A stretch of 64,000 bases of DNA. It comes from Pseudoxanthobacter soli DSM 19599. Its GTDB lineage: Bacteria; Pseudomonadota; Alphaproteobacteria; Rhizobiales; Segnochrobactraceae. Below are positions 27,189 to 36,895 of the stretch, one piece after another (positions within the stretch are counted from its first letter, which is position 1; every line of letters starts with the position of its first letter). Location: the NCBI RefSeq assembly GCF_900148505.1, contig NZ_FRXO01000003.1, positions 496,001 to 560,000 of the forward strand, written 5' to 3'. The translations under genes were made by a program, and so were the position numbers. The notes under the pieces were generated by a model. It was not told the DNA's origin. It worked only from the letters and a program-made list of their open reading frames with translations, and did no database searches.

Positions 27189-28592
27189 TCACATGTGGAT
27201 GGCGCGCTTGTCCACCGCGAGCGCGGCTTCCTTCACCGCCTCCGACAGCGTCGGATGGGCGTGGCAGGTGCGGGCGATATCCTCCGACGCGGCACCGAAC
27301 TCCATCGCCACCGCGGCTTCGGCGATCAGCGTGCCGGCATCCGGGCCGATGATGTGAACGCCGAGCACGCGGTCGGTCTTGGCATCGGCCAGCACCTTCA
27401 CGAAGCCCTCGGTCGTGCGGTTCACCTTGGCGCGGCCGTTGGCGGTGAACGGGAACTTGCCGACATTGTAGGCGACGCCGGCGGCCTTCAGCTCTTCCTC
27501 GGTCTTGCCGACGGAGGCGACTTCGGGGCTGGTATAGACCACGCCGGGAATGACGTCGTAGTTCACATGGCCGGCCTGTCCGGCGAGGATCTCGGCGACC
27601 GCCACGCCTTCGTCCTCGGCCTTGTGCGCCAGCATCGGGCCGGCGATGACGTCGCCGATGGCATAGATGCCGGGCACGTTGGTGGCGTAATGGCCGTCGG
27701 TCACGATGCGGCCGCGCGCGTCGAGCGCGACGCCGACGGATTCCAGACCCAGGCCCTCGGTGTAGGGCCGGCGGCCGATGGCGACCAGCACCACGTCGGC
27801 CTCCAGCACCTCCGCCGCGCCGCCGGCGGCCGGCTCGGTCGTCACCTTCAGCACCGGACCGGACGAGTCGATCCCCGTCACCTTGGTCGACAGCTTGAAG
27901 GAGAAGCCCTGCTTGGCGAGGATGCGCTGGAACTGCTTGGCGACCTCGCCGTCCATGCCCGGCAGCAGGCGGTCCAGGAACTCGACCACGGTGACGTCCG
28001 CGCCGAGGCGGCTCCACACCGATCCGAGTTCGAGGCCGATCACGCCGCCGCCGACGACCACGAGCTTGCCCGGCACCTTCGGCAGCGTCAGCGCGCCCGT
28101 GGAGGAGACGATGCGCTCCTCGTCGATGGTCACGCCCGGCAGCGGCGTCACGTCGGAGCCGGTGGCGATCACGATCGCCTTGGTGGTGATGTCGGTCGGC
28201 TCGGCGGTGGCGCGGCTGACGCGGATCTGGCCCGGGCCGGTGATGGTGGCGGCGCCGTTGTGAACGTCGATCTTGTTCTTCTTCATCAGGTAGTCGACGC
28301 CCTTGACGTTGCCGTCGACGCCCTCGTCCTTGAAGGTCATCATCTTGGCGAGGTCGAGGGTCGGCGCCGGGACGTTGACGCCCATGGCGGCAAAGCCGTG
28401 GCCGGCTTCATGGAACGCCTCGGAGGCGTGCAGCAGCGCCTTGGAGGGAATGCAGCCGATATTGAGGCAGGTGCCGCCGAGGGTGGCGCGCTTCTCGACC
28501 ACGGCGACCTTGAGGCCGAGCTGGGCGGCGCGCACGGCGCAGACATAGCCGCCGGGGCCGGTTCCGATGACGACGAGATCGTAGGTGGCCAT
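27189..28592 (-). CDS. lpdA: Dihydrolipoyl dehydrogenase
   Basis: E3 reoxidises dihydrolipoamide in 2-oxoacid dehydrogenase complexes. The 467-residue protein has the FAD motif [20 protein letters not shown], the redox-active disulfide [20 protein letters not shown], the NAD motif [16 protein letters not shown], and the C-terminal [15 protein letters not shown] with the catalytic His. The ATG at 28592 follows GAGGA. The frame extends upstream to 28979 but without similarity. No E1 or E2 gene is in the window on this side. Confidence 0.97.
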   Translation of the reverse strand: MATYDLVVIGTGPGGYVCAVRAAQLGLKVAVVEKRATLGGTCLNIGCIPSKALLHASEAFHEAGHGFAAMGVNVPAPTLDLAKMMTFKDEGVDGNVKGVDYLMKKNKIDVHNGAATITGPGQIRVSRATAEPTDITTKAIVIATGSDVTPLPGVTIDEERIVSSTGALTLPKVPGKLVVVGGGVIGLELGSVWSRLGADVTVVEFLDRLLPGMDGEVAKQFQRILAKQGFSFKLSTKVTGIDSSGPVLKVTTEPAAGGAAEVLEADVVLVAIGRRPYTEGLGLESVGVALDARGRIVTDGHYATNVPGIYAIGDVIAGPMLAHKAEDEGVAVAEILAGQAGHVNYDVIPGVVYTSPEVASVGKTEEELKAAGVAYNVGKFPFTANGRAKVNRTTEGFVKVLADAKTDRVLGVHIIGPDAGTLIAEAAVAMEFGAASEDIARTCHAHPTLSEAVKEAALAVDKRAIHM

Positions 28593-29147
28593 GGATGAAT
28601 TCCTCGCTTGGACGGCGCTCCGGAACGGCGCTCCGGTGCGGGCGGGCGGGCAGGGGGCATTCCCGGGCGCAACACCGCTGGGCGCGCCGGGAATGCCGGG
28701 AAAGATATGGTATCGCGGCAGGCATCGCTGCAACCAGCGGCTGCCTGGAGCGCTTCCGAACGGGGTGACGATGTCCGGTCGAAAGGCGGTCGCTCGAAAT
28801 TCGGTCGTCCCCGGTCTGTGGCGCCTCGCGGCGCCGGAAGACCGTTCGGGACGCGCCGGACCGGCCGCCGCGCCCGTGTGACGCATAGCGCAGGATCGCC
28901 CCGCCCGAAAGCCCCGCGCAGCGCGGGGCGGCAGTGCGCCGCGCGCGATGCCGCCCGTCGGACGGGATCGGTGTCGCACGGCTTAGACCAAGGTCGGGTA
29001 CGCCCCGGGCTCCGCCGGGCGGCACCGTCTGTTGCGCGGGCGGTGCGGCTCGGTTACCTCTCGAAGACGAAGCGGCGCGCCGGCCCGCTGGCTGCAGTGG
29101 CCGCCGCGCGGCTTCGCCTCGTGCAAAGCCCCCTGCCGGAGAGCCCC
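28593..29147. other. Divergent lpdA/enoyl-CoA hydratase region with a half repeat
   Basis: This 555-bp region separates divergent genes. At 28748-28795 AGCGCTTCCGAAC, GTCCGGTCGAAA and GGTCGCTC resemble the left half of the palindromic repeat family. A CGCGCAGCGCGG hairpin with GC arms sits near 28912-28932. An open frame continues in phase with the hydratase back to 28608 but has no family similarity. Confidence 0.35.
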
Positions 29148-29936
29148 ATGGCGAACGAACCCGCGACCTTCGAGACCCTGATCGTCGAGACGCGCGGGGC
29201 TGTCGGCCTCGTCACGCTGGACCGGCCGAAGCAGCTCAATGCCCTGAACAGCGTGCTGATCCGGGAGCTTGTCGGCCAGCTGCGCGCTTTCGACGCCGAT
29301 CCCGCCATCGGCGCGGTGGTGATCACCGGGTCGCAGAAGGCCTTCGCCGCCGGCGCCGACATCAAGGAGATGGCCGAGCTCGGCTTCGTCGAGGCGTACA
29401 TCCACGATTTCCTTGGCGAGTGGGATGCCGTTGCGCGCACCCGCAAGCCGCTGATCGCGGCCGTGGCCGGATACGCCCTCGGCGGCGGCTGCGAACTGGC
29501 GATGATGTGCGACTTCATCCTGGCCGCCGACACCGCGAAGTTCGGCCAGCCGGAAATCACCCTCGGCATCATGCCCGGCGCCGGCGGCACCCAGCGGCTG
29601 ACGCGGTTCGTCGGCAAGTCCAAGGCGATGGAGATGATCCTGACCGGCCGGCTCATGGACGCCGCGGAGGCCGAGCGCGTCGGCCTCGTCTCGCGGGTCG
29701 TTCCCGCGGCGGATCTGGTGGAGGAAGCCGTCAAGGTCGCCGGCAAGATCGCCGGCCTGTCGCGGCCGATCGTGATGATGGCGAAGGAGAGCGTCAACGC
29801 CGCCTACGAGACCACCCTCACCGAAGGGGCCCGGTTCGAGCGGAGGCTGTTCCACGCCATGTTCTCCACCGACGACCAGAAGGAAGGCATGGCGGCCTTC
29901 ATCGACAAGCGGTCGCCGGACTTCAGGAACCGGTAG
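29148..29936 (+). CDS. Enoyl-CoA hydratase/isomerase
   Basis: This crotonase-fold enzyme hydrates 2-enoyl-CoA in fatty acid or amino acid breakdown. The 262-residue protein has the first oxyanion-hole region ([11 protein letters not shown]), the second ([13 protein letters not shown]), and both catalytic glutamates in the expected places ([13 protein letters not shown] and [17 protein letters not shown]). This is the short-chain FadB/EchA type. The ATG at 29148 follows CGGAGAG. It appears monocistronic. Confidence 0.94.
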   Translation: MANEPATFETLIVETRGAVGLVTLDRPKQLNALNSVLIRELVGQLRAFDADPAIGAVVITGSQKAFAAGADIKEMAELGFVEAYIHDFLGEWDAVARTRKPLIAAVAGYALGGGCELAMMCDFILAADTAKFGQPEITLGIMPGAGGTQRLTRFVGKSKAMEMILTGRLMDAAEAERVGLVSRVVPAADLVEEAVKVAGKIAGLSRPIVMMAKESVNAAYETTLTEGARFERRLFHAMFSTDDQKEGMAAFIDKRSPDFRNR

Positions 29937-29976
29937 AGAGAGGGCCGTCTTCAGGGTGGCAAGTCTTCGGCGTGAT

Positions 29977-30060
29977 CTGTTACTGTATTACTTGCGTTAC
30001 TTTATAACTTAACAGATAAACATTTCTTATATTTAATACACAAGCGCGCTAGATCATGTA
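29977..30060 (+). promoter_or_regulatory. AT-rich promoter region of the secreted protein gene
   Basis: This stretch is far more AT-rich than its surroundings. TTGCGT (29992-29997), a 17-nt spacer and GATAAA (30015-30020) form a possible promoter. TTATATTTAATAC nearby offers other -10 choices. Confidence 0.45.
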
Positions 30061-30062
30061 TT

Positions 30063-30106
30063 TTGGGCCGCGTCGAACATGACGCGTCGCGAAAGACGCG
30101 GCTCAA
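30063..30106 (+). promoter_or_regulatory. Hairpin abutting the Shine-Dalgarno of the gene at 30122
   Basis: TTGGGCCGCGTC (30063-30074) pairs over 12 positions with GACGCGGCTCAA (30095-30106), with one G-U pair. The loop contains the palindrome GACGCGTC. AAGGAA at 30107-30112 begins directly after the stem, nine bases before the ATG. It may stabilise the mRNA or control ribosome access. Confidence 0.6.
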
Positions 30107-30121
30107 AAGGAAATAACGGCT

Positions 30122-30664
30122 ATGAAACGGACTGTTCAGGCGGCCGTCGCCGCCTTGATGATTGCTTCCACTGCGCTGGTCGGCCCGGCTTTCGCCGCCG
30201 AAAGCTCAGCATCTTCCGTCACCGGTACTTTCGAGGCACCCGCAGCCGACTGGCTGTTCGTGCAGAATGCGCAGGGCGTGACCTTCGACGGCCACACGAT
30301 GACGCTGCAGGGCGTGACGCCCCAGACGGTGATGTTCACGGACCGGCCGCAGCGGATGTCCGGCGACATCTCCACCACGGCCTTCCTGAAGACCTGGACC
30401 GAAGGCAAGGACAACTTCCAGAAGGATCCGCCCAACGCCACCCTCTCCGTCGTCGTCGACGGCAAGGAGCAGACGGCGGTGGTGGAACTCTCCAATCCCC
30501 GCCTCGCCGGCAACGACCTGACCTACGATGTGCGCGTGCTCAACGGCGACATGCCCCAGAAGGGCGGGTCTGCGACGCTGTTCATCGACTGGTGGTATGG
30601 CCCCTATGGCGGCGTCTGCCATTACGGCCCCTGGGGCGGCGTGCGCTGCTTCCATCCCTGGTGA
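30122..30664 (+). CDS. Unrecognised secreted protein
   Basis: The 180-residue product has a clear signal peptide (MKRTVQAAVAALM..., cut likely after AFA). The mature part has no named domain that I recognise, though similar hypothetical proteins occur in related bacteria. It includes PQTVMFTDRPQRMSGDIST, a DPPNATLSVV strand, and an aromatic Gly-rich C-terminus with WWYGPYGGVCHYGPWGG. Two cysteines flank that motif and could form a disulfide. It is monocistronic with its own AT-rich promoter region and 5' hairpin, which suggests specific regulation. A periplasmic location is likely. Confidence 0.78.
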   Translation: MKRTVQAAVAALMIASTALVGPAFAAESSASSVTGTFEAPAADWLFVQNAQGVTFDGHTMTLQGVTPQTVMFTDRPQRMSGDISTTAFLKTWTEGKDNFQKDPPNATLSVVVDGKEQTAVVELSNPRLAGNDLTYDVRVLNGDMPQKGGSATLFIDWWYGPYGGVCHYGPWGGVRCFHPW

Positions 30665-30765
30665 GTGACGCGGGGCTGGCCGAGGACCATGTCCGCCTCC
30701 GCGAAGAGGCAGCGGCGGCCGCCTCCGCGGCACAGCCGCCAGTGGCCGCCTCCGCGGCGCGGCCG

Positions 30766-31485
30766 TCAGCGGTCTCCCCGGGCCTTCGGCCGTTCGGCCG
30801 GCAGCGCGGCAGCAAGATCGGGACGCCGCTCCCGCGTGAGCGCGAGCGACTGCTCGCGGCGCCAGCGCGCGACGCGGCCATGGTCGCCGCTGACGAGCAC
30901 GTCGGGAATGGCCTCGCCCTCCCACTCGGCGGGGCGGGTATAGTGCGGATATTCGAGCAGCCCGTCCGAGAAGCTCTCCTCGGTGCCGGAACTCTCCTTG
31001 CCCATTACGCCCGGAATGAGCCTGACCACGGCATCGATCAGCACCATGGCGGCGAGTTCGCCGCCCGACAGCACATAATCGCCGATGGAAACCTCAATGA
31101 GGCCGCGCCGGTCGATCACCCGCTGGTCGACGCCCTCGAAGCGGCCGCAGATCACGGTCGCGCCCGGGCCGGCGGCGAGGTCGCGCACCAGGGCCTGGGT
31201 CAGCGGCCGTCCGCGCGGGCTCATCAGCAGGCGCGGCCGCGCGTCTTCCGGCGGCGAGGCCTCATCGATCGCCCGGCCGAGCACATCGGCCCGCAGCACC
31301 ATGCCCGGGCCACCGCCGGCCGGCGTATCGTCCACGGAGCGGTGACGGTCGGTGGCGCTGTCGCGGATATTGCGCACGTCGAGCGACCACAGCCCGTTCG
31401 CGAGCGCCTTGCCGGCGAGGCTGATGCCGAGCGGGCCGGGAAACATCTCCGGATAGAGCGTGAGCACGGTGGCGGCGAAGCTCAC
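30766..31485 (-). CDS. trmD: tRNA (guanine-N1-)-methyltransferase
   Basis: TrmD makes m1G37 in tRNAs reading CNN codons and prevents +1 frameshifts. The 239-residue SPOUT enzyme has TLYPEMFPG at the N-terminus, GGGPGMVL, and the trefoil-knot SAM site [11 protein letters not shown] with [13 protein letters not shown]. It overlaps rimM by 4 bp and is the last gene of the block ffh-chorismate mutase-rpsP-rimM-trmD. Confidence 0.97.
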   Translation of the reverse strand: MSFAATVLTLYPEMFPGPLGISLAGKALANGLWSLDVRNIRDSATDRHRSVDDTPAGGGPGMVLRADVLGRAIDEASPPEDARPRLLMSPRGRPLTQALVRDLAAGPGATVICGRFEGVDQRVIDRRGLIEVSIGDYVLSGGELAAMVLIDAVVRLIPGVMGKESSGTEESFSDGLLEYPHYTRPAEWEGEAIPDVLVSGDHGRVARWRREQSLALTRERRPDLAAALPAERPKARGDR

Positions 31486-32081
31486 CGCTCCGTCTCCGTC
31501 CCGTCGCCGCCCGTGCCGGTGCGGTCCGACTCCCCGCCTTCCTCCAGCCGCGGCCCGTCCTCGCCGGGCTTGCCGCCGAGCAGGCCCTCCGGCGGCGCCA
31601 CGACCATGCGGCGGCCGGCCAGATCGATCACCGGAACCGCGTCCTTGGTGAACGGCAGCAGGATCGAGGCGCCGCGCGGCGGTGCGATCTCCACGAGATC
31701 CCCGGCGCCGTAGTTGGGCACGGCGATCACGGTCCCGATCCGCTCTCCGGCTTCGGTGACGGCGTCGAGGCCGATCAGATCCGCATGATAGAAGGTGTCC
31801 TCGTCCTCCGTTTCCGGAAGGTCGGCGCGGGAAACGTAGAGATCGAGGTTGGTCAGGGTTTCGGCGGCGTTGCGGTCGGCGATGCCCTTGAAGCGGGCGA
31901 TCAGCCGGTCGCCGACCATCTTCAGGCCGCGCAGTTCGAACACGCGCCCGTCCCTGGTTGCAAGGGTGCCATAGTCCATCAGCGCATCCGGATCGTCTCC
32001 GAACGCGATCAGCCGCACCTCGCCGCGCACGCCGTGGGCGGCGCCGATACGGGCGATCAGAATGCGGTCGTCTTCAGTCAT
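31482..32081 (-). CDS. rimM: Ribosome maturation factor RimM
   Basis: RimM assists assembly of the 30S head domain near S19. The 199-residue protein has the N-terminal RimM domain ([18 protein letters not shown]) and a C-terminal PRC barrel ([16 protein letters not shown] and [11 protein letters not shown]). A charged Gly/Glu-rich tail of about 30 residues follows. Its stop overlaps the trmD start. Confidence 0.95.
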   Translation of the reverse strand: MTEDDRILIARIGAAHGVRGEVRLIAFGDDPDALMDYGTLATRDGRVFELRGLKMVGDRLIARFKGIADRNAAETLTNLDLYVSRADLPETEDEDTFYHADLIGLDAVTEAGERIGTVIAVPNYGAGDLVEIAPPRGASILLPFTKDAVPVIDLAGRRMVVAPPEGLLGGKPGEDGPRLEEGGESDRTGTGGDGTETER

Positions 32082-32121
32082 GGCGCGATCCTCGGCCGGG
32101 CCGGTTCCCGTCGGGGGCTTG

Positions 32122-32233
32122 GAGCGCTTCGCGATCCGATGGACTCGTCCAATCGACCGGAAATCGCCCCGGATTCAAAGGCTTGAGCCTATCCTTGCCG
32201 TTCAGACCGGTGCGTTCTCAACAGCATAGGCTC
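32122..32233 (+). repeat. Intergenic palindromic repeat, near full copy
   Basis: The copy runs from GAGCGCTTCGCGATCCGATGG through GGAAATCGCCCCGGATTCAAA and TTGAGCCTATCCTTGCC to CATAGGCTC. The outer stem GAGCCTAT/ATAGGCTC is intact, while the inner GTTCAGA arm is only half conserved. It lies in the 346-bp gap between rpsP and rimM, which has no gene. Confidence 0.8.
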
Positions 32234-32427
32234 TGGAAAGAGCGGAATCACGGGTGCGCTCGGCCGCCCGCATCCATCCGCGCGAAAGGGCGGAGCACGC
32301 AAACCCCGCCCTTTCGAAACGTGGAACCCTCTTCCCTGCGGAGCGACCGCGGCGTCCGCCCGGCCGGGGTTGCCGGCCGGGCGTCGCCCGGAACGTCCCG
32401 CAGGGAGCGGGTATCACGAAGCCGGGA

Positions 32428-32781
32428 TCACTCGGCGGCCGCGGCCTCGGCGGCAGCGCGCTTGGCTTCCGCGCGCTCCTTGGCCTTCTCGCCGGGCTCG
32501 GCCTTCTTCGGGTTGTTGCGGGCCGGGCGCTGGGCCAGGCCGGCGGCATCGAGGAAGCGCAGCACGCGGTCGGTCGGCTGGGCGCCGTGGCTCAGCCAGT
32601 GCTGCACGCGCTCGGCGACGAGCACGACGCGCTCGGGATTATCCTTGCCGAGCAGCGGGTTGAAGGTGCCGATCTTCTCGATGAAGCGGCCGTCGCGCGG
32701 GGCGCGGGCGTCGGCGACGACGATGCGGTAGAACGGGCGCTTCTTGGCGCCGCCGCGGGCGAGGCGGATCTTGAGGGACAT
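32428..32781 (-). CDS. rpsP: 30S ribosomal protein S16
   Basis: S16 is an early 30S assembly protein. The family pattern [20 protein letters not shown] is complete, with [16 protein letters not shown] after it. At 117 residues it has an Ala/Glu-rich C-terminal tail of about 35 residues, typical of alphaproteobacterial S16. It stands between rimM and the chorismate mutase gene. Confidence 0.97.
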   Translation of the reverse strand: MSLKIRLARGGAKKRPFYRIVVADARAPRDGRFIEKIGTFNPLLGKDNPERVVLVAERVQHWLSHGAQPTDRVLRFLDAAGLAQRPARNNPKKAEPGEKAKERAEAKRAAAEAAAAE

Positions 32782-32906
32782 GCTGAACTCCTTCGGTATT
32801 CGTCAGATGATCGTCTGCGTTCGGTTCAATGATATCGGCGTGCCGGGTCCATGGACGGGCCTCGGGCCGAGCCGCGCTTGTCGCGCGGCGCGGCACCGGC
32901 GGCCGG

Positions 32907-33215
32907 CTACGCCGGGTTCTGGTCCGCCTGCTCGCGCATGCGTTCGTGGTGGCGGATCACTTCCTTCACGATAAAGTTCAGGAACTTCTCCGCGAAATCG
33001 GGGTCGAGGTCGGCGTCCCGGGCAAGCGCGCGCAGCCGGGCGATCTGCTGCGCCTCGCGGGCCGGGTCGGCCGGCGGCAGGTTCTCGCGCGCCTTCAGCG
33101 CCCCGACCGCGCGGGTGCAGCGGAAGCGCTCGGCGAGCATGTGGATCAGCGCCGCGTCGATATTGTCGATGCTGGCCCTGAGGCTCGAAAGTTCGGGGGG
33201 AACGGTCCCGCTCAT
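32907..33215 (-). CDS. Chorismate mutase, AroQ type
   Basis: The enzyme converts chorismate to prephenate for Phe and Tyr synthesis. The 102-residue all-helical protein shows LRASIDNIDAALIHMLAERF (active-site Arg at the start), then the Lys of GALKARENLPPADPAREAQQ and a C-terminal FIVKEVIRHH helix. The gene overlaps the ffh stop by 4 bp; this position between ffh and rpsP is conserved in rhizobia though the functions are unrelated. Confidence 0.94.
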   Translation of the reverse strand: MSGTVPPELSSLRASIDNIDAALIHMLAERFRCTRAVGALKARENLPPADPAREAQQIARLRALARDADLDPDFAEKFLNFIVKEVIRHHERMREQADQNPA

Positions 33216-34777
33216 TTCTTCTTCGGTCCCTTGCCGAGTCCGGGCAGGCCGCCGAGGCCCGGCAGCTTGCCGCCGAGGCCGGGAAGGCCACCGGGCATTC
33301 CGCCCGGAAGGCCGCCGAGGCCTGGCAGCTTGCCGAGGCCGCCGGGCAGGCCGCCCGGCAAGCCGCCGCCGCCACCAAGCCCACCGCCGCCGAGCCCGCC
33401 GCTCTTGGCCATCTCTTCCAGCGCCGCCGGGTCGATCTTCGGGCCGCCGCCCATCAGGCCGCCGAACAGCCCGCCCTTCTTCTTGCCCATCAGCTTCATC
33501 ATGTCCGCCATCTGGCGGTGCATCTTCAGAAGCTTGTTGACGTCCTCGACCCGCGTGCCCGAACCGGCGGCGATGCGCTTCTTGCGGCTCGCCTTCAGGA
33601 TGTCGGGCTTGCGGCGCTCCTCGGTCGTCATCGAGCCGACGATGGCGATCTGGCGCTTGATCATGCGGTCGTCGAAGCCGGAGGCCGCGATCTGGTTCTT
33701 CACCTTGGCCACGCCGGGCATCATGCCGAGGATGCCCGACATGCCGCCGAGCTTCATCATCTGGCGCAGCTGCTCGGCGAGATCGTCGAGGTCGAACTCG
33801 CCCTTTGACATCTTCTGGGCGATCTTCGCCGCCTTCTCGGCGTCGACGGTCTGGGCCGCCTTCTCGACGAGGCTGACGATGTCGCCCATGCCGAGGATGC
33901 GCCCGGCGATGCGGTTCGGATCGAAATCCTCCAGCGCATCGGCCTTTTCGCCGGTGCCGATCAGCTTGATCGGCTTGCCGGTGACGGCGCGCATGGAAAG
34001 CGCGGCACCGCCGCGGCCGTCGCCATCGGCGCGGGTCAGCACGATGCCGGTGATGCCGACGCGCTCGTCGAACGCGCGGGCGACGGTCACCGCGTCCTGG
34101 CCGGTCAGGCTGTCGGCGACCAGCAGCACTTCATGGGGCGACGAGATCCGGCGGATTTCCGCCATCTCGTGCATCAGCGGCTCATCGATGTGAAGCCGGC
34201 CGGCGGTGTCGAGCAGCACCACGTCGAAGCCGCCGAGGCGGGCCGCCGTCATGGCGCGCTCGGCGATCTGGGTCGGCGACTGGCCGGCCACGATCGGCAG
34301 GGTGTCGATGTCGTTCTGTTCGCCGAGAACCCGCAGCTGCTCCTGCGCCGCCGGGCGGCGCGTATCGAGCGAGGCCATCAGCACCTTGCGCTTTTCGCGC
34401 AGGGTGAGGCGGCGGGCGATCTTGGCGGTGGTGGTCGTCTTGCCCGAACCCTGCAGGCCGACCATCATGATGGCGAACGGCGGGGCGGCATTGAGGTCGA
34501 TCGGCTGGGCGTCGGAGCCCAGCATCTCCACGAGCTGGTCGTGGACGATCTTCACCACCATCTGGCCGGGGGTGACGGACTTCACCACCTCGGCGCCGAT
34601 GGCGCGGTTGCGCACCTTGTCGGTGAACGAGCGCACCACGTCCAGCGCGACGTCCGCCTCCAGCAGCGCGCGGCGGACCTCGCGCAGCGCCGCGTCGACG
34701 TCGCTCTCACTGAGGGCGCCGCGACGGGTCAGGGCATCGAAAATGCCGCTCAGCCGGTCTGACAGGCTCTCGAACAT
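33212..34777 (-). CDS. ffh: Signal recognition particle protein Ffh
   Basis: Ffh binds 4.5S RNA and signal peptides to target membrane proteins. The 521-residue protein has the NG GTPase domain (GLQGSGKTTTTAKIA, DTRRPAAQEQL, LLDTAGRLH) and a Met-rich M domain (GSGTRVEDVNKLLKMHRQM). The C-terminus ends in about 65 residues of Gly-Leu-Pro repeats (GGLPGGLPG type) closing with PKKK. That tail is longer than in E. coli Ffh. It is the first gene of the block through trmD. Confidence 0.97.
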   Translation of the reverse strand: MFESLSDRLSGIFDALTRRGALSESDVDAALREVRRALLEADVALDVVRSFTDKVRNRAIGAEVVKSVTPGQMVVKIVHDQLVEMLGSDAQPIDLNAAPPFAIMMVGLQGSGKTTTTAKIARRLTLREKRKVLMASLDTRRPAAQEQLRVLGEQNDIDTLPIVAGQSPTQIAERAMTAARLGGFDVVLLDTAGRLHIDEPLMHEMAEIRRISSPHEVLLVADSLTGQDAVTVARAFDERVGITGIVLTRADGDGRGGAALSMRAVTGKPIKLIGTGEKADALEDFDPNRIAGRILGMGDIVSLVEKAAQTVDAEKAAKIAQKMSKGEFDLDDLAEQLRQMMKLGGMSGILGMMPGVAKVKNQIAASGFDDRMIKRQIAIVGSMTTEERRKPDILKASRKKRIAAGSGTRVEDVNKLLKMHRQMADMMKLMGKKKGGLFGGLMGGGPKIDPAALEEMAKSGGLGGGGLGGGGGLPGGLPGGLGKLPGLGGLPGGMPGGLPGLGGKLPGLGGLPGLGKGPKKK

Positions 34778-35004
34778 GGGCGTTCCGAAATTCCGTTTTC
34801 CGCGAGGAGCTTTCCGCCGTCACGCCGGCACGAAGCCAACGCAAAACGCGCCCGCGGGCGAAACATCGCTGGCGGGCGTTGGCCTCCGGGCTCATGGCCC
34901 GGTCGGCGGATCGGTTCCTCGACACGATCGAAGTGGACGGCTTTTAAGGCCCGGCGCGGCCCGGAGTCAAGCTCTGCCGCGGAAATCGCCGGAAAACGGG
35001 GCCT

Positions 35005-36420
35005 TCAGCCCTTGCCTGTGCGGCCTCGACGGGGTTCGCGAACACCCCACAGCAGCGCCAGGCCGGCAACGAAGAAGACCGGGATCACCGCGAAGCCGGC
35101 CTGCTGGCTGACGAACAGGTCGGTGAGAACCGCGATCATGATCGGTGCCACGAAGCTCGTCAGCTTGCCGGTCAGGGCATAGAGCCCGAAATAGGCCGTG
35201 AGGTGTTCCGGCGGAGAGATCCGGGCGAGCAGGGTGCGGGACGAGGATTGCAGCGGCCCGACCGAGAGGCCCACCACGAGGGCGCAGGCCATGAACAGCC
35301 GTTCGGGCGTCGAGGAGAACAGCGGCGCCCCCGGCTGCGGCGGCGCGACGGGGAAGACGAAGCCGATGTGGTCGCGGCCGATGGAGACGAGGCCGATGGA
35401 GACCACGATCAGCACGACGAGGCAGCCGGCGGCCACCGCCTTCGAGCCGAGCCGGTCGTCGAGCGGGCCGCCGGCGAACGCGCCGATGGCGCCGAACAGG
35501 CTGAGCGAGATGCCGAAGATGCCGAGCTGGGTGTCGCCCCACGCGAACTGTCCGGCGCCGTAGATGGTCCCGAGCGCGAACAGCGCCACGAGCCCGTCGG
35601 AATAGAGCATCTGCGCGATCAGGAACCGCGCGGCCGAGGGCGTGGAGGGCAGGGTGGCGATGGTCGCCCGGATGCGGCCGAGGCCCTCGGCGATTGCCCG
35701 GCCGAGGGGCGGGGTGCGTCGGCTCGCCCGCTCCGGCACGAACAGGAACAGCGGGATGACGAACACGACATACCAGACCGCCGAAAGCGGTCCGGTCAGG
35801 CGGTCGCCCTCGAAGGCGGCCGGGTCGAGCCCGAACAGCGGCGGTATCCCGAGCAGCGTCAGCCCGTTCGACGGTGCGGCGACGATCAGGCAGAACACCG
35901 CGAGCACGACGATCACGCCGGTGAAATAGCCCGCCGCCCATCCCGTTCCGGAAAGCCGGCCGAGCCGGTCCGGCGCGACGAGGCCGGGCATCATCGCGTT
36001 GTTGAACACGGTGGTGAACTCGGCGCCGAGGATGCCGAGGAAATAGCCGACGAGCGCGATTCCGACCGCGAACGGCGCCCCGGGCGCCGCGAACCACAGC
36101 ATCGCGGCGCCTGCGACGAGCGGTAGCGAGAAGACGAGGATCCAGGGTTTGCGGGCTCCCGTCGCATCGGCGACCGCCCCCAGCACCGGCGCGCCGAGCG
36201 CCAGCGCCACGCCGGCCGCTCCCGTCGCGTAGCCCCACAGCGCCTGCCCCGCCACCGCGTCGCCGACGATGCGCTGCGCGAAATAGGCCGGAAACACGAA
36301 GGTCAGGATCAGCGAGAAGAACGGCTGGGTGGCGCAGTCGAACAGGATCCACGAGCCGACCGCGAGGCGGCCGGCCCCGCCGGCGGAACGGGATTGGGAA
36401 ACGGCATCCTGAACCGACAT
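35005..36420 (-). CDS. MFS transporter, UMF1/Atg22-like
   Basis: This 471-residue permease has twelve predicted helices and the UMF1 family start (WILFDCATQPFFSLILTFVFPAYFA). It carries a modified MFS loop GAVADATGARKPW after helix 2-3. UMF1 relatives include the yeast vacuolar effluxer Atg22; the bacterial substrate is unknown. Neighbours give no clue, and it ends 228 bp from ffh. Confidence 0.88.
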   Translation of the reverse strand: MSVQDAVSQSRSAGGAGRLAVGSWILFDCATQPFFSLILTFVFPAYFAQRIVGDAVAGQALWGYATGAAGVALALGAPVLGAVADATGARKPWILVFSLPLVAGAAMLWFAAPGAPFAVGIALVGYFLGILGAEFTTVFNNAMMPGLVAPDRLGRLSGTGWAAGYFTGVIVVLAVFCLIVAAPSNGLTLLGIPPLFGLDPAAFEGDRLTGPLSAVWYVVFVIPLFLFVPERASRRTPPLGRAIAEGLGRIRATIATLPSTPSAARFLIAQMLYSDGLVALFALGTIYGAGQFAWGDTQLGIFGISLSLFGAIGAFAGGPLDDRLGSKAVAAGCLVVLIVVSIGLVSIGRDHIGFVFPVAPPQPGAPLFSSTPERLFMACALVVGLSVGPLQSSSRTLLARISPPEHLTAYFGLYALTGKLTSFVAPIMIAVLTDLFVSQQAGFAVIPVFFVAGLALLWGVREPRRGRTGKG

Positions 36421-36895
36421 CGGCGACCCTGCGATTGCTGCACCCGTCCCGGCCGGAGGCAGCGGCCCGGGCGGCCGCCGCGGCGGGTGTCGGCGAAACA
36501 GGGACAGATCGCGCGGGCTTGGTCAAGCGGCCGGGCCGACCTCTGTGCCGATGGGCGCGACCCGGCGGGAAAGGTCGCGAAGCGGGCCCGCATAAGGGGG
36601 GCAGAGCACGTCTTTCGCGGCCGTTCCGGCGGGCATGGCCGGTGTTGCCGCTCGGTCGCGGTTCATGCCCATGTCGTTGAATCGCAGGACATTGCGTTGA
36701 CAGTGCCGCCGCCACCGATATCGTCCGGCGCCACGTTCCATGCTTCTTCGCCGCCGTCACGATGGCCGCGCGGGGCCAGCCGAGCGGGTGAAGCCGGCGT
36801 CCGGATCGTCGGTTGCCGGGACGTTGCCGCCCGGGTTGTCATCCGCAAACCAGAACCGGGTTCCCCGCCGGAGCCCGCCCGGAGGACCGACGTTC
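36421..36895. other. Gap between the UMF1 permease and dapD
   Basis: This 475-bp divergent region contains no convincing gene. A TTGACAGTGCC at 36697-36707 could be part of a dapD promoter, but no good -10 follows at the right spacing. Confidence 0.3.

Noticed and set aside
27108-28598. Long plus-strand open frame opposite lpdA
   Set aside because: It lies wholly antisense to an intact lpdA and has shadow-like composition.
28608-29147. In-frame N-terminal extension of the enoyl-CoA hydratase
   Set aside because: The extra 180 residues are Arg/Gly/Pro-rich without similarity, while the ATG at 29148 has a ribosome site and the normal crotonase N-terminus.
30700-30775. Duplicated GGCCGCCTCCGCGGC words before the trmD 3' end
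   Set aside because: Short GC-rich redundancy in a spacer with no gene or stable terminator; probably chance or slippage.
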